Positions 43,314-53,760 of a stretch of 64,000 nucleotides of DNA are shown piece by piece. Source of the DNA: CAMLIZ01 sp966212505 (GTDB taxonomy: Bacteria > Pseudomonadota > Gammaproteobacteria > Burkholderiales > Burkholderiaceae_C); the NCBI GenBank assembly GCA_966212505.1, contig CBIHRS010000008.1:62001-126000 (forward strand). The letters are read 5' to 3'. Positions within the stretch are counted from its first letter, which is position 1; every line of letters starts with the position of its first letter. The notes below the pieces were generated by a model. It searched no databases, was not told where the DNA came from, and saw nothing but the letters and a program-made list of their open reading frames with translations. Made by a program: the position numbers and the translations under genes.

Positions 43314-44903
43314 ATGACCGTGACACGCAGACTCGTTGTGACGCTCGCCGCCGCGTTGGCGACATCCCTGGCCGCGCCGCTGGTGCAGGCGCAGCCCAAG
43401 GCCGGCGGCGAACTGAAGATCGCCCTGTCGTACGACCCGTCGTCGCTCGATCCGCACTTCGCGGCCACGGCCGGCAACGTCACGGTGTCGTCGCACTTCT
43501 TCGACTGTCTGGTGAGCGTGGAGCCCAGCGGCAAGTACGTGCCGGGGCTGGCAGTGGGCTGGCGCGCGGTGGATCCGACCACCTGGGAGATCAAGCTGCG
43601 CAAGGACGTGAAGTTCTCCGACGGCTCCGACGTCACGGCTGACGACGTGCAGTTCTCGCTCGAGCGGCCGGCCAAGATCGTCAACAGCCCGGGGCCCTTC
43701 ACCAGCTACACCAAGGCGATCACGTCGATCCAGGTGGTGGATCCGTACACGCTGCGCCTGAAGACGGCCGAGCCCTATGGGCCGCTACCGGGCGACCTGT
43801 CGTCGATCTTCATCGTTTCGAAGAAGGCCGCGGCCAACGCGAGCACCGAGGATTTCAACAGCGGCAAGGCGATGGTCGGCACCGGCCCCTACGTGTTCGC
43901 GTCATACAAGCGCGGCGAAGGCGTCACGATGACGAGGAACCCCCACTACTGGGGCGAGAAGCCGGCATGGGACAAGGTCTCGATCCGCTTCGTCACCGCC
44001 GACCCGGCGCGCGTGGCGGCGCTGCTGTCGGGCGACGTCGACATGATCGAGGGCGTGCCGCCATCGGACATGCCGCGCCTGAAGGCCGATCCCAAGCTGC
44101 AGGTGCAGCAGCGCACCACCTGGCGCACGCTGTTCCTGCACCTGAACCATGGTGCGGCCGACAGCTCGGCCATGTTCACCACCAAGGCCGGCCAGCCGCT
44201 GGGCAAGAACCCGCTGAAGGACCTGCGCGTCCGCGAGGCGCTGTCCAAGGGCCTGAACCGCCAGGCGCTGGTGCAGACGGCGCTCGAAGGCTTCGGAACG
44301 CCGGCGGCGCAGATCGTCGCGCCCGGCATCGTCGGCTTCAATGCCGGCCTGAAGGTCGAGGCCGCCGACATTGAGGGCGCGAAGAAGCTGCTGGCCGACG
44401 CAGGCTATCCCGACGGTTTCGGCATCACGCTGGCCGTGCCCAACAACCGCTACATCAACGATGACCAGATCGGCCAGACGGTGGGCCAGCTGTGGGGCCG
44501 CATCGGCGTGAAGGTGAAGCTCGAGGCGATGCCGATGGCCACCTACGTGCCGAAGATGAAGAACGGCGAGTTCGGCGCCGCGCTGCTGGGCTGGGGCACG
44601 ATGGGTGCCGACTTCGGCCTGCGCACGCTGGTCGGCACGCCCGACGCCACCAAGGGCTGGGGCACCTGGAACTGGGGCAAGTACAGCAACAAGCATGTCG
44701 ACGAGCTGGTGCATGCCGCGCTCGGCTCCACCGACCCGCACAAGCGTGACGAGATCGCCCGCGAGGCGATGGGCGCAGCGCTGAAGGACTACGCGGTGCT
44801 GCCCACGCACTACCAGTACGCCAGCTGGGCGATGAAGAAGGGGCTCAGCTATCCCGGCCGGATCGACGAGTTCACCTTCGCCCACCAGGTCAAGCCCGAA
44901 TGA
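43314..44903 (+). CDS. Peptide-type ABC binding protein 1 (SBP_bac_5)
   Basis: The 529-residue product has a signal peptide (TRRLVVTLAAALATSLAAPLV, cleaved near QAQ) and the family-5 periplasmic binding-protein fold: SLDPHFAAT, WRAVDPTTWEIKLRKDVKFSDG, LPGDLSSIFIVSKKAA and GTGPYVF. It delivers oligopeptides, dipeptides or glutathione-like compounds to the DppBCDF-type transporter encoded downstream. A paralogue of identical length lies at the end of the locus (52077-53666). Confidence 0.93.
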   Translation: MTVTRRLVVTLAAALATSLAAPLVQAQPKAGGELKIALSYDPSSLDPHFAATAGNVTVSSHFFDCLVSVEPSGKYVPGLAVGWRAVDPTTWEIKLRKDVKFSDGSDVTADDVQFSLERPAKIVNSPGPFTSYTKAITSIQVVDPYTLRLKTAEPYGPLPGDLSSIFIVSKKAAANASTEDFNSGKAMVGTGPYVFASYKRGEGVTMTRNPHYWGEKPAWDKVSIRFVTADPARVAALLSGDVDMIEGVPPSDMPRLKADPKLQVQQRTTWRTLFLHLNHGAADSSAMFTTKAGQPLGKNPLKDLRVREALSKGLNRQALVQTALEGFGTPAAQIVAPGIVGFNAGLKVEAADIEGAKKLLADAGYPDGFGITLAVPNNRYINDDQIGQTVGQLWGRIGVKVKLEAMPMATYVPKMKNGEFGAALLGWGTMGADFGLRTLVGTPDATKGWGTWNWGKYSNKHVDELVHAALGSTDPHKRDEIAREAMGAALKDYAVLPTHYQYASWAMKKGLSYPGRIDEFTFAHQVKPE

Positions 44904-44953
44904 AGAAACAGACGGCGAAGGATTGAGAGAGGGACCGGAGGAGGAGAACCGCG

Positions 44954-45814
44954 ATGTGTCAGCTGCTCGGCATGAACTGCAACAGTTCCGCCACCATCAC
45001 CTTTGCATTCACAGGCTTCACCGCTCGGGGAGGGCGCACGGCGGACCATGTCGACGGCTGGGGCATCGCGTTCTACGAGCGCACGGGCTGCAGGGCGTTC
45101 CACGACGACCTGCCGGCCAGCCAGTCGCAGCTGGCCGAGTTCCTGTGCCGCTATCCGATCAAGTCGAAGATCGTGCTGGCCCACCTGCGCAAGGCCACGC
45201 AGGGCGAGGTGCAGCTGTCGAACTGCCACCCTTTCCAGCGTGAATGGCTGGGCCAGACCTGGCTGTTCGCCAACAACGGCGACCTGCGCAACTTCCATCC
45301 CGAGCTGCGCGGGCCCTACATGCCGGTGGGCACCACCGACAGCGAGAAGGCCTTCTGCTGGATGCTGCAGCAGCTGCGCGAGCGCTTCATCGACCGGCTG
45401 CGCCCGCCCACCTGGGCAGAGCTGGCGCCGCACGTGGCCGAGATCACCGAAGAGATCGCGCGGCATGGCAACTTCAACTACCTGCTGACCAACGGCGAGG
45501 CGCTGTACGCGCATTGCTCCACCAAACTGCAGGTGCTGCAGCGCCGGCATCCGTTTCCCACCGCGAAGCTGGTCGACTGCGACGTGACGCTGGACCTCAG
45601 CGCGTTCAACAAGCCAAATGACCGCATCGTGGTGGTCGCGACCGAGCCGCTCACCACCGACGAGCCCTGGCAGCCCCTGGCCACCGGCGAGTGCAAGGTG
45701 TTCGTCGACGGCGAGGAGGTCTGGCGCCACGTCAACACCTCGACCCGCGTGTTCCCGGTGCCGGCCGCGTGCATCGGCCGCGCCTGGCCGCCGCTGCAGG
45801 AGGTGCCGGCATGA
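44954..45814 (+). CDS. Class II glutamine amidotransferase-type protein
   Basis: The 286-residue product begins MCQLLGMNCN, so Cys2 becomes the N-terminal nucleophile after Met removal. NNGDLRNF and AHLRKATQGEV are amidotransferase-fold glutamine-site motifs. It lacks any synthase partner domain, like YafJ and EgtC, which act as gamma-glutamyl amidohydrolases. A strong GGAGGAG site precedes the ATG, and its TGA overlaps the next ATG. Between the binding protein and the permeases, it probably acts on the imported compound, removing a gamma-glutamyl or amide group. Confidence 0.9.
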   Translation: MCQLLGMNCNSSATITFAFTGFTARGGRTADHVDGWGIAFYERTGCRAFHDDLPASQSQLAEFLCRYPIKSKIVLAHLRKATQGEVQLSNCHPFQREWLGQTWLFANNGDLRNFHPELRGPYMPVGTTDSEKAFCWMLQQLRERFIDRLRPPTWAELAPHVAEITEEIARHGNFNYLLTNGEALYAHCSTKLQVLQRRHPFPTAKLVDCDVTLDLSAFNKPNDRIVVVATEPLTTDEPWQPLATGECKVFVDGEEVWRHVNTSTRVFPVPAACIGRAWPPLQEVPA

Positions 45815-46788
45815 CGCGCTACCTGCTCTCGCGGCTGGGCCAGGGCGTGCTGCTGGTCAAGGTGATGTCGCTGCTGGTGTTCGTCGGCCTGTTCGCGATC
45901 GGCAACCCGGTGGACATGTTCGTCAACCCGCAGGCCGACCAGGCCGAGATCGCCCGCACCACCGCCGCGCTCGGCCTCGACCAGCCGCTGCGCCAGCAGT
46001 ACCTGAATTTCCTGCGCAAGGCGCTGCACGGCGACCTCGGCGATTCGTTCGTGCACGGCACCGGTGCGCTGAAGCTGATCCTTTCGCGCCTGCCGGCCAC
46101 GCTGGAGCTGGCCGTGGTGGCGATGCTGATCGCCATCGTGCTCGGCATACCGCTCGGCCTCTGGGCGGGCCTGCGGCCCCACAGCCTTGCCGGCCGGCTG
46201 ATCATGGGCGGCAGCATCCTCGGCTTCTCGCTGCCCACCTTCTGGGTCGGGCTGATGCTGATCATGGTGTTCTCGGTGCAGCTGCAGTGGCTGCCGTCCA
46301 GCGGCCGCGGCGCCACGGCCGAGGTCTTCGGCCTGCCGCTGTCGATCGCCACCGCCGACGGCTGGCGCCACATCCTGCTGCCGGCGCTGAACCTGGCGCT
46401 GTTCAAGCTCTCGCTGATCGTGCGGCTCACCCGCTCGGGCACCCGCGAGGCGCTCACGCAGGACTACGTGCGCTTCGCCCGCGCCAAGGGCCTGCGCGGC
46501 CCGCGCATCGTCGGCGTGCACGTGCTGAAGAACGTGCTGGTGCCCATCGTCACCGTGATCGGCATGGAGTTCGGCGCGCTGCTGGCGTTCTCGGTGGTCA
46601 CCGAGTCGGTCTTCGCGTGGCCCGGCATGGGCAAGCTGCTGATCGACTCGATCACCCAGCTCGACCGGCCGGTGGTGGTGGCCTACCTGATGCTGGTGGT
46701 GGTGATGTACGTGGCGATCAGCTTCATCACCGACGTGGCGTATTCGGTGCTCGACCCGCGCGTGCGCCTCGGAGGGGCCGCATCATGA
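45811..46788 (+). CDS. Peptide ABC transporter permease (DppB type)
   Basis: The 325-residue product has about six helices. It has the N-terminal YLLSRLGQGVLLV segment and the binding-protein-dependent transport EAA region (LTQDYVRFARAKGLRGPRIVGVHVLKN). It is the first inner-membrane channel subunit and is coupled to the upstream amidotransferase gene by ATGA overlap. Confidence 0.93.
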   Translation: MTRYLLSRLGQGVLLVKVMSLLVFVGLFAIGNPVDMFVNPQADQAEIARTTAALGLDQPLRQQYLNFLRKALHGDLGDSFVHGTGALKLILSRLPATLELAVVAMLIAIVLGIPLGLWAGLRPHSLAGRLIMGGSILGFSLPTFWVGLMLIMVFSVQLQWLPSSGRGATAEVFGLPLSIATADGWRHILLPALNLALFKLSLIVRLTRSGTREALTQDYVRFARAKGLRGPRIVGVHVLKNVLVPIVTVIGMEFGALLAFSVVTESVFAWPGMGKLLIDSITQLDRPVVVAYLMLVVVMYVAISFITDVAYSVLDPRVRLGGAAS

Positions 46789-47660
46789 CCGGCTGGCAAC
46801 GCTTCGCGGCCGAATACCGGCGCAGCCTCGTCGCGTGCATCGCGGCGGCCGTGCTCGGGCTGCTGATGCTGGCCGCGCTGCTGGCGCCGCTGGTCTCGCC
46901 GCAGAACCCCTACGACCTGGCGCAGGTGGAGCTGATGGATGCGCGCCTTGCGCCGGGTTCTGCAGCGTCCGACGGCCATCACACCTACTGGCTGGGCACC
47001 GACGCACAAGGCCGCGACATGCTCTCGGCCATCCTCTATGGCTTGCGCATCAGCCTCGTCGTCGGCTGCAGCGCCACGCTGCTCGCGGTGGCCATCGGCA
47101 TCGTCGTCGGCCTGGTGGCGGGCTATTTCGGCGGCCGCTTCGATGCGCTGCTGATGCGGGTGGCCGACATGCAGCTGTCGTTCCCGGCGATCCTGGTCGC
47201 GCTGATCCTGATCGCGATCCTGGGGCAGGGCACGGGCAAGGTCATCGGCGCGCTGGTGGCCGCGCAGTGGGCCTACTACGCCCGCACGATCCGCGGCGTG
47301 GTGCTGGTCGAGCGGCAGCGCGAATACATCTCCGCGGCCCGCGTGCTGGCGCTGCCGGTCACCAGCATCCTGTTCCGGCACCTGCTGCCCAACTGCATGC
47401 CCTCGCTGATCGTCGTCGGCGCGCTGCAGGTGGCCTCGGCCATCGCGCTGGAGGCCACGCTGTCGTTCCTGGGCGTCGGGCTGCCGATCACCGAGCCTTC
47501 GCTGGGCCTGCTGATCGCCAACGGCTTCACCTACCTGCTCTCGGGCAAGTACTGGATCAGCTTCTTTCCCGGGCTCGCGCTGCTGGCCACGATCATGAGC
47601 ATCAACCTCGTGGCCGACCAGTTGCGCGACGTGCTGAACCCCCGCTTGAGGGTGGACTGA
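46785..47660 (+). CDS. Peptide ABC transporter permease (DppC type)
   Basis: The 291-residue product has about six helices. It has the DppC-type N-terminus ending WLGTDAQGRDMLSAILYGLR and the EAA-like loop REYISAARVLALPVTSILFRHLLPN. It partners the DppB-type permease and overlaps it by four bases. Confidence 0.93.
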   Translation: MTGWQRFAAEYRRSLVACIAAAVLGLLMLAALLAPLVSPQNPYDLAQVELMDARLAPGSAASDGHHTYWLGTDAQGRDMLSAILYGLRISLVVGCSATLLAVAIGIVVGLVAGYFGGRFDALLMRVADMQLSFPAILVALILIAILGQGTGKVIGALVAAQWAYYARTIRGVVLVERQREYISAARVLALPVTSILFRHLLPNCMPSLIVVGALQVASAIALEATLSFLGVGLPITEPSLGLLIANGFTYLLSGKYWISFFPGLALLATIMSINLVADQLRDVLNPRLRVD

Positions 47661-47661
47661 C

Positions 47662-48621
<960 letters not shown>

Positions 48622-48631
48622 GGACGCACGA

Positions 48632-49651
48632 ATGACTGCATCCACCCTGAGCCCGCCGCTGCTGGAACTGCGCCATGTGGGCGTGAACTTCGAGCGGCCC
48701 GTGTCGGTGCGCAGCGCGGCCCGCTGGCTGGCCGGCGATGCGCCCTCGGCGCGGCCGCTGCCGGTGCGCGCGGTCGACGACGTGAGCCTCACGGTGCACG
48801 AGGGCGAGATCGTCGGCCTGGTCGGCGAATCGGGCTGCGGCAAGTCGACGCTGGGCCGCGTGGCCGTGGGCCTGCAGCGCGCCAGCACCGGCGAGCGTCT
48901 GCTGCGCGGCGAGCGGCTCGATGGCCTGAAGACCCGCGAGGCGGTCGCGCGCCAGCTGAAGCTGCAGATGGTGTTCCAGGATCCGTATGCCTCGCTGAAC
49001 CCGCGGCTGCGCATCGGCGACATCGTCGGCGAGGCGCCGGTCACGCACGGCATCGTGGCCAAGGCCGACAGGCCGGCCTACGTGGCGGAGCTGCTGGAGC
49101 AGGTGGGGCTCAAGCCCGAGATGGCGCTGCGCTTCCCGCACCAGTTCTCCGGCGGCCAGCGCGCTCGCGTGGGCATTGCGCGGGCGCTGGCGGTCAAGCC
49201 CGAGTTCATCGTCTGCGACGAGGCGGTGGCCGCGCTCGACGTCTCGGTGCAGGGCCAGGTGCTCAACCTGTTCGCCGACCTGCGCGAGCGCCTGGGCCTG
49301 AGCTACCTGTTCGTGAGCCACAACCTGGGCGTGGTGCACCATGTGTCCGACCGGGTCGCGGTGATGTACCTCGGCCGCATCGTCGAGTCGGCGCCGGCGC
49401 ATGCGCTGTTCGCGGAAGCCGCACATCCCTACACGCAGGCGCTGCTGCAGGAAGCGCCGACGCTCAAGGTCCAGAAGAAGAAGTTCATCGCCATCCAGGG
49501 AGAGATTCCGTCGCCGCTGGCGCCCCCGCCCGGCTGCCACTTCCATCCCCGCTGCCCGCATGCGCACGAGCGCTGCCGGCAGGAGGCTCCCCGGCTGCGT
49601 GAGATCGCGCCGGGACACACGGCAGCCTGTCATCTGCACGACGGGCACTGA
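48632..49651 (+). CDS. Peptide ABC transporter ATPase (DppF type)
   Basis: The 339-residue product has Walker A GESGCGKST, signature FSGGQRARVGIARAL and Walker B FIVCDEAVAALDV, with the C-terminal cysteine pattern CHFHPRCPHAHERC of DppF/OppF. It pairs with the DppD-type ATPase. The Walker B sequence has an unusual A after E (DEAVAALDV instead of DEPTSALDV). Confidence 0.93.
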   Translation: MTASTLSPPLLELRHVGVNFERPVSVRSAARWLAGDAPSARPLPVRAVDDVSLTVHEGEIVGLVGESGCGKSTLGRVAVGLQRASTGERLLRGERLDGLKTREAVARQLKLQMVFQDPYASLNPRLRIGDIVGEAPVTHGIVAKADRPAYVAELLEQVGLKPEMALRFPHQFSGGQRARVGIARALAVKPEFIVCDEAVAALDVSVQGQVLNLFADLRERLGLSYLFVSHNLGVVHHVSDRVAVMYLGRIVESAPAHALFAEAAHPYTQALLQEAPTLKVQKKKFIAIQGEIPSPLAPPPGCHFHPRCPHAHERCRQEAPRLREIAPGHTAACHLHDGH

Positions 49652-49684
49652 CACGACGGTCATTGACATCGCGCGAGGCACCGC

Positions 49685-50671
49685 ATGGACGTGAAGTGGC
49701 TGGATGACTTTCTCGTGCTGGCCGAATGCCGAAGCTTCACGCGGGCCGCCAGGCTGCGCAACACCTCGCAGTCGGGCCTGTCGCGGCGGATCCAGTCGCT
49801 CGAGCAATGGATCGGCTCGCCGCTGGTCGATCGCGATGCCTCGCGCTTCGGGCTCACCGAAGCGGGCCAGCGCTTCCTGCCGCTGGCCACCCACCTGCGC
49901 AATGCGGTGGTGGCCGCGCGCGAGCTCTGCGGGCCGGTGCGCATGCCCCATCCGGCCTCGTGCGTCACGCTCGCGGTGGCCGAAGGGCTCGAGTCGGGCG
50001 TGCTGCCGCAATTGCTGTCGCGCCTGAAGCTGCAGGGCTTCGACGCGCCGGTGCGCGTGGTGGTCAAGGGTGCGCAGGCCGCCGCCGTGGCCCTGCTCGA
50101 TGGCGATGCCGACATGTGGCTGGCGCCGCAGCATCCGCAGCTGCCGCTGATGCTCGACCCGATGAGCTACGAGGCCGCCACCGTCGCGCAGGACCGGCTC
50201 TCGCCGATCGTCGCGACCAACGGCTTCGGCCGACCGCTGTATGCACTGCCCGGGCTGCGCGATGCACCGACGCCGTTGCTCGAATACGGCATGGCCGACT
50301 ACCTTGCGCAGGTGGTGGGCATGGTCATGGCCTCGGCGCCGCTGCGCGCCAGCCTGCGCCCGGTGGCGGGATCGGATTCGCTGCATTCGCTGTGCACGCT
50401 GGTGCGCCAGGGCCTGGGCCTGGCCTTCCTGCCGGAGTCGATGGTGCGCGAGGAGTTGCGGCGCGGCGAGCTGATGCGCGCCGATGCACGCTGGTCGACC
50501 TCGCTCGAGATCCGCCTCGTCCGCGCCGGGCGGGCCTTTCCGCGCTCGCCGGCCGATGCGGCGCAGCGGATGTGGCATTGCCTGGTCGAAGACGGCCACG
50601 GCGACACCGTGGTGCCATGGAGCCGCCCGCCTGTGTGGCCGGCGCGCGAGGCCTGCCCGCTCGGGCGCTGA
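49685..50671 (+). CDS. LysR-family transcriptional regulator
   Basis: The 328-residue product has an N-terminal winged helix (WLDDFLVLAECRSFTRAARLR, SGLSRRIQSLEQWIGSPLV) and a LysR ligand-binding domain. It lies in line with the transport operon and 309 bp before the porin, so it may control either. It is the second regulator of the locus beside the Lrp protein. Confidence 0.92.
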   Translation: MDVKWLDDFLVLAECRSFTRAARLRNTSQSGLSRRIQSLEQWIGSPLVDRDASRFGLTEAGQRFLPLATHLRNAVVAARELCGPVRMPHPASCVTLAVAEGLESGVLPQLLSRLKLQGFDAPVRVVVKGAQAAAVALLDGDADMWLAPQHPQLPLMLDPMSYEAATVAQDRLSPIVATNGFGRPLYALPGLRDAPTPLLEYGMADYLAQVVGMVMASAPLRASLRPVAGSDSLHSLCTLVRQGLGLAFLPESMVREELRRGELMRADARWSTSLEIRLVRAGRAFPRSPADAAQRMWHCLVEDGHGDTVVPWSRPPVWPAREACPLGR

Positions 50672-50703
50672 GCCTTTCGTCGTCCATTCCGCTGCTTGAG
50701 CCG

Positions 50704-50742
50704 ATGCCCGGTGCGTGGCGTGTTGCGCCGTGCATCGGGCAT
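50704..50742. other. Long hairpin in the lysR-porin gap
   Basis: A 17-bp stem (ATGCCCGGTGCGTGGCG with CGCCGTGCATCGGGCAT), loop TGTTG, pairs completely if three G-U pairs are allowed. It begins 33 bp after the LysR stop. It may terminate lysR, though no long T-run follows. The rest of the gap (50672-50980) holds nothing else I can name. Confidence 0.55.
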
Positions 50743-50980
50743 TGGCGTTTCTGGCATCGCCTGCGTCGTTTGCATCGCGCAACAGCCATGCGATTTACGC
50801 AAACGCATGCCCGCGCACCGTGCGTTGCTGCCCTGAAACGGCGGCGCCCATGCGGGCTTCGCATCAGCGCTCCAGCGCCCCGTTGCGACGCTGCAGTTGC
50901 ACTTCGACACTGATCTGCAAGCGAGACACCACGCTGCGCTCGCGAGTGTTGCCCAACCCTTTCAGACCTGGAGAACGAGA

Positions 50981-52042
50981 GTGCAAAAGACCGCCATCTG
51001 CGCCGCTGCCGCGGCCATGCTGACCCTGCTGGCCGCTGGCGCGCAGGCACAGAGCAACGTCACGATCTACGGCGTGGCCGACGTGTTCCTCGAATACGGC
51101 AAGGCCGGCACCAAGAGCGCGCCCACCACGGTGGTGCGCGAGCAGTCGGGCGGCATCAACAGTTCGCGCCTCGGCTTCAAGGGCACCGAGGACCTGGGCG
51201 GTGGCCTGAAGGCCAACTTCGTGTTCGAGCACGGCCTGCTGCTCGACACCGGCACGCAGGCGAATGCCGCGTTCTGGAACCGCCAGAGCTATGTGGGCCT
51301 GTCGGGCGACTGGGGCAGCCTCACGGGCGGCCGCCAGTATTCGCCGCTGCTCGTGCAGCAGGACGGCTTCGATCCCGCGCCCGGCACCACGCTGTACGGC
51401 TCGGCCTACAACTCCGGCGTGCTGCGCACCGTCTCGCGCGTGAACAACAGCGTGCTCTACACCTCACCCGCCTTCGGCGGCTTCAGCGGCTCGGCCATGG
51501 TGGGCCTGGGCGAAGCCACCGGCGGCTTCCACTACAACCGTGTGGCCAGCGGCAGCGTCAAGTACGCGGGCGGCCCTTTCGGCGTGGGCCTGGCCTTCCT
51601 GCACCAGACCAAGCCCGATGCGAGCAAGGAAAGCAAGGCGATCTGGAACCTCTCGGGCTCCTACCAGGTGGGTGACCTGCAACTGCTCGGTGCACTGCAG
51701 ACCACGCGCAACGACAGCCAGAACGCCAACACGCTCGACGACCGCCGCGAGTTCCTGATCGGCGCCGTGTACACGCTGGGCAACGGCCAGATCCGCACCT
51801 CGTGGGGCCAGGCCAAGGTCAAGGACGTGAGCGACACCACCGCGCGCCACCTCTCGGCGGGCTACATCCACAACCTGTCGAAGCGCACCGCGGTCTACAC
51901 GGTGGCGCAGGCGATCAAGAACCCCGACAACCTGGCCTACCGCAGCAGCGGCTACTCCTTCGATGCGGTCGACAGCGGCCCGGCGGTGGGCGCCGGCGTC
52001 ACGGCCCGCGCCTTTGCCGTCGGCATCCGCCATCGCTTCTGA
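50981..52042 (+). CDS. Gram-negative trimeric porin (OmpC/Omp32-like)
   Basis: The 353-residue product begins at a GTG with a GGAGA site and has a signal peptide (residues 1-23, ending GAQAQ). The mature start SNVTIYGVADVFLEYG and the final phenylalanine (VGIRHRF) mark a 16-stranded Burkholderiales porin. PEVKG-type extracellular loops could set substrate choice. Outer-membrane entry of the compound handled by the flanking peptide transporter is a plausible role. Confidence 0.93.
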   Translation: MQKTAICAAAAAMLTLLAAGAQAQSNVTIYGVADVFLEYGKAGTKSAPTTVVREQSGGINSSRLGFKGTEDLGGGLKANFVFEHGLLLDTGTQANAAFWNRQSYVGLSGDWGSLTGGRQYSPLLVQQDGFDPAPGTTLYGSAYNSGVLRTVSRVNNSVLYTSPAFGGFSGSAMVGLGEATGGFHYNRVASGSVKYAGGPFGVGLAFLHQTKPDASKESKAIWNLSGSYQVGDLQLLGALQTTRNDSQNANTLDDRREFLIGAVYTLGNGQIRTSWGQAKVKDVSDTTARHLSAGYIHNLSKRTAVYTVAQAIKNPDNLAYRSSGYSFDAVDSGPAVGAGVTARAFAVGIRHRF

Positions 52043-52076
52043 TCGCACTGGTCGACCGTCCAGCAAGGAGTCCGTC

Positions 52077-53666
52077 ATGACGAGACGACAGTTTCTCGCC
52101 GCGGGTGCGGCATGGCTTGGTGCGGGCGCGGTGCCCGGTGCGTTGTCCCAGCCTTCCGGCGCGAACCCGCCGCGGGAACTGCGTCTGGCCCTGGCGGGCG
52201 AACCCGGCACCGCCGATCCGCACTTTGCGGCGATCACACCCAACGTCAACCTCGCGCAGCACGTGTTCGATGCGCTGGTGCATGTGGATGCCGGCGGCGC
52301 CTACGTGCCCGGCCTCGCGATCTCGTGGCGTGCGGTCGATCCGATCACATGGGAGATCAAGCTGCGCCCCAATGTGATGTTCCACGACGGCAGCCGGCTG
52401 ACAATGGAGGACGTGCTGTTCTCGCTGCAGCGGCCGGGCCGCATCACCGGCAGCCCGGCGCCGCTGACCACCTTCAGCCGCCAGATCGTCGCCACCAAGG
52501 TGGTCGATGCGTCCACGCTGCAGATCAAGACGCGCGAGCCCTATGGCGGGCTGCCCGGCGACCTGTCGTCGATCTTCATCGTGTCGCGTGCCGCGGCCGA
52601 GAAGGCGCAGGCCGCCGACTTCGACAGCGGCAAGGCCGCGGTCGGCACCGGCCCGTTCCGCCTGCGCGGCTGGAGCAAGGGCAGCGCGATCACGCTCGAG
52701 CGGCACGAGGCCTATTGGGCCGGTGCCGCGCCGTGGGCCCGCGTGACGCTGCTCTTCATGCCCGACGAGAAGCAGCGCATGGCCGCGCTGGTCGCGGGCC
52801 AGGTCGATGCGGTCGAGGGTGTGCCGCCGGCCGACGTGTCCGGCCTGCGTGGCCAGCGCACGCTGCAACTGGTGCAGCGCACCTCGTGGCGCACGGTGTT
52901 CCTGCATGTCGAGCAGTTCACCGATCGATCGCCGTGGATCGCCGACAACGCGGGCCGGCCGATCGAGACCAGCCCGCTGAAGGACCGGCGCGTGCGGCAT
53001 GCGCTCTCGCTCGCGCTGAACCGGTCTGCGATGATCCATGGCTATCTCGAAGGCCTGGCCGAGCCGGCTGGCCAGCTCGTCGCGCCCGGCGTGCTCGGCT
53101 ACAGCGGCATGCTCAAGCCCGAAGCCTTCGACCTTGCGGCCGCGAAGCGGCTGATGGCCGAGGCCGGCCTGCCCGATGGATTCACGCTGACGCTGCATGG
53201 CCCGAAGGGCCGCTACATCTACGACGAGGCCATCTGCCGCTCGGTGGCCGAGCAGTGGGGCCGGCTGGGCGTGCGCACCCGGGTCGAGACGATGCCGGCC
53301 GCCCAGTATTTCCCTCGGGCGCGCCAGGGCGAGTTCAGCGTCGCGATGCTGGGCTATGGCTCGCTCGCGGCCGACTTCGCGCTGCGCGCGCTGCTCGGCA
53401 CGCCCGACAGCGTCAAGGGCTGGGGCACCTGGAACTGGAGCAAGTACAGCAGCAGCAAGCTCGACGCCGCGCTGCGCGAATCGCTGCGCAGCACCGAGCT
53501 GGCGCAGCGGCAGCAGCAGGCCTCCGCTGCGATGGAGATCGCGATGGGCGACCGTGCCGTCGTGCCGCTGCACCACCAGTTCGCCTCGTGGGCCATGCGA
53601 CCCGGCCTGAGCTATGCCGGCCGCATCGACGAGTTCACGCTGGCGCACCAGTTCAAGCCCGCATGA
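52077..53666 (+). CDS. Peptide-type ABC binding protein 2 (paralogue)
   Basis: The 529-residue product is a clear paralogue of the binding protein at 43314-44903, with the same length and long shared segments (WEIKLR, LPGDLSSIFIVS, KGWGTWNW, GRIDEFT, the latter near the C-terminus). Its signal sequence (MTRRQFLAAGAAWLGAGA) is Tat-like, whereas the first copy has a Sec-like signal. No permease or ATPase genes follow, so it may share the DppBCDF-type transporter. The gene ends 50 bp before a strong terminator. Confidence 0.92.
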   Translation: MTRRQFLAAGAAWLGAGAVPGALSQPSGANPPRELRLALAGEPGTADPHFAAITPNVNLAQHVFDALVHVDAGGAYVPGLAISWRAVDPITWEIKLRPNVMFHDGSRLTMEDVLFSLQRPGRITGSPAPLTTFSRQIVATKVVDASTLQIKTREPYGGLPGDLSSIFIVSRAAAEKAQAADFDSGKAAVGTGPFRLRGWSKGSAITLERHEAYWAGAAPWARVTLLFMPDEKQRMAALVAGQVDAVEGVPPADVSGLRGQRTLQLVQRTSWRTVFLHVEQFTDRSPWIADNAGRPIETSPLKDRRVRHALSLALNRSAMIHGYLEGLAEPAGQLVAPGVLGYSGMLKPEAFDLAAAKRLMAEAGLPDGFTLTLHGPKGRYIYDEAICRSVAEQWGRLGVRTRVETMPAAQYFPRARQGEFSVAMLGYGSLAADFALRALLGTPDSVKGWGTWNWSKYSSSKLDAALRESLRSTELAQRQQQASAAMEIAMGDRAVVPLHHQFASWAMRPGLSYAGRIDEFTLAHQFKPA

Positions 53667-53716
53667 CGCACGTTTCTCCTAGGTCGAACTCGGCTCCTCG
53701 GGCTTTGACCTTTTCC

Positions 53717-53742
53717 GGGCGGCTGGGGAGCCGCCCTTTTTT
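53717..53742 (+). terminator. Rho-independent terminator after binding protein 2
   Basis: A perfect 8-bp stem (GGGCGGCT with AGCCGCCC), a GGGG loop and six T (53737-53742). It closes the rightward transport locus and faces the convergent kinase-fold gene. Confidence 0.92.
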
Positions 53743-53760
53743 CTCGCTGGACGATGGGCG

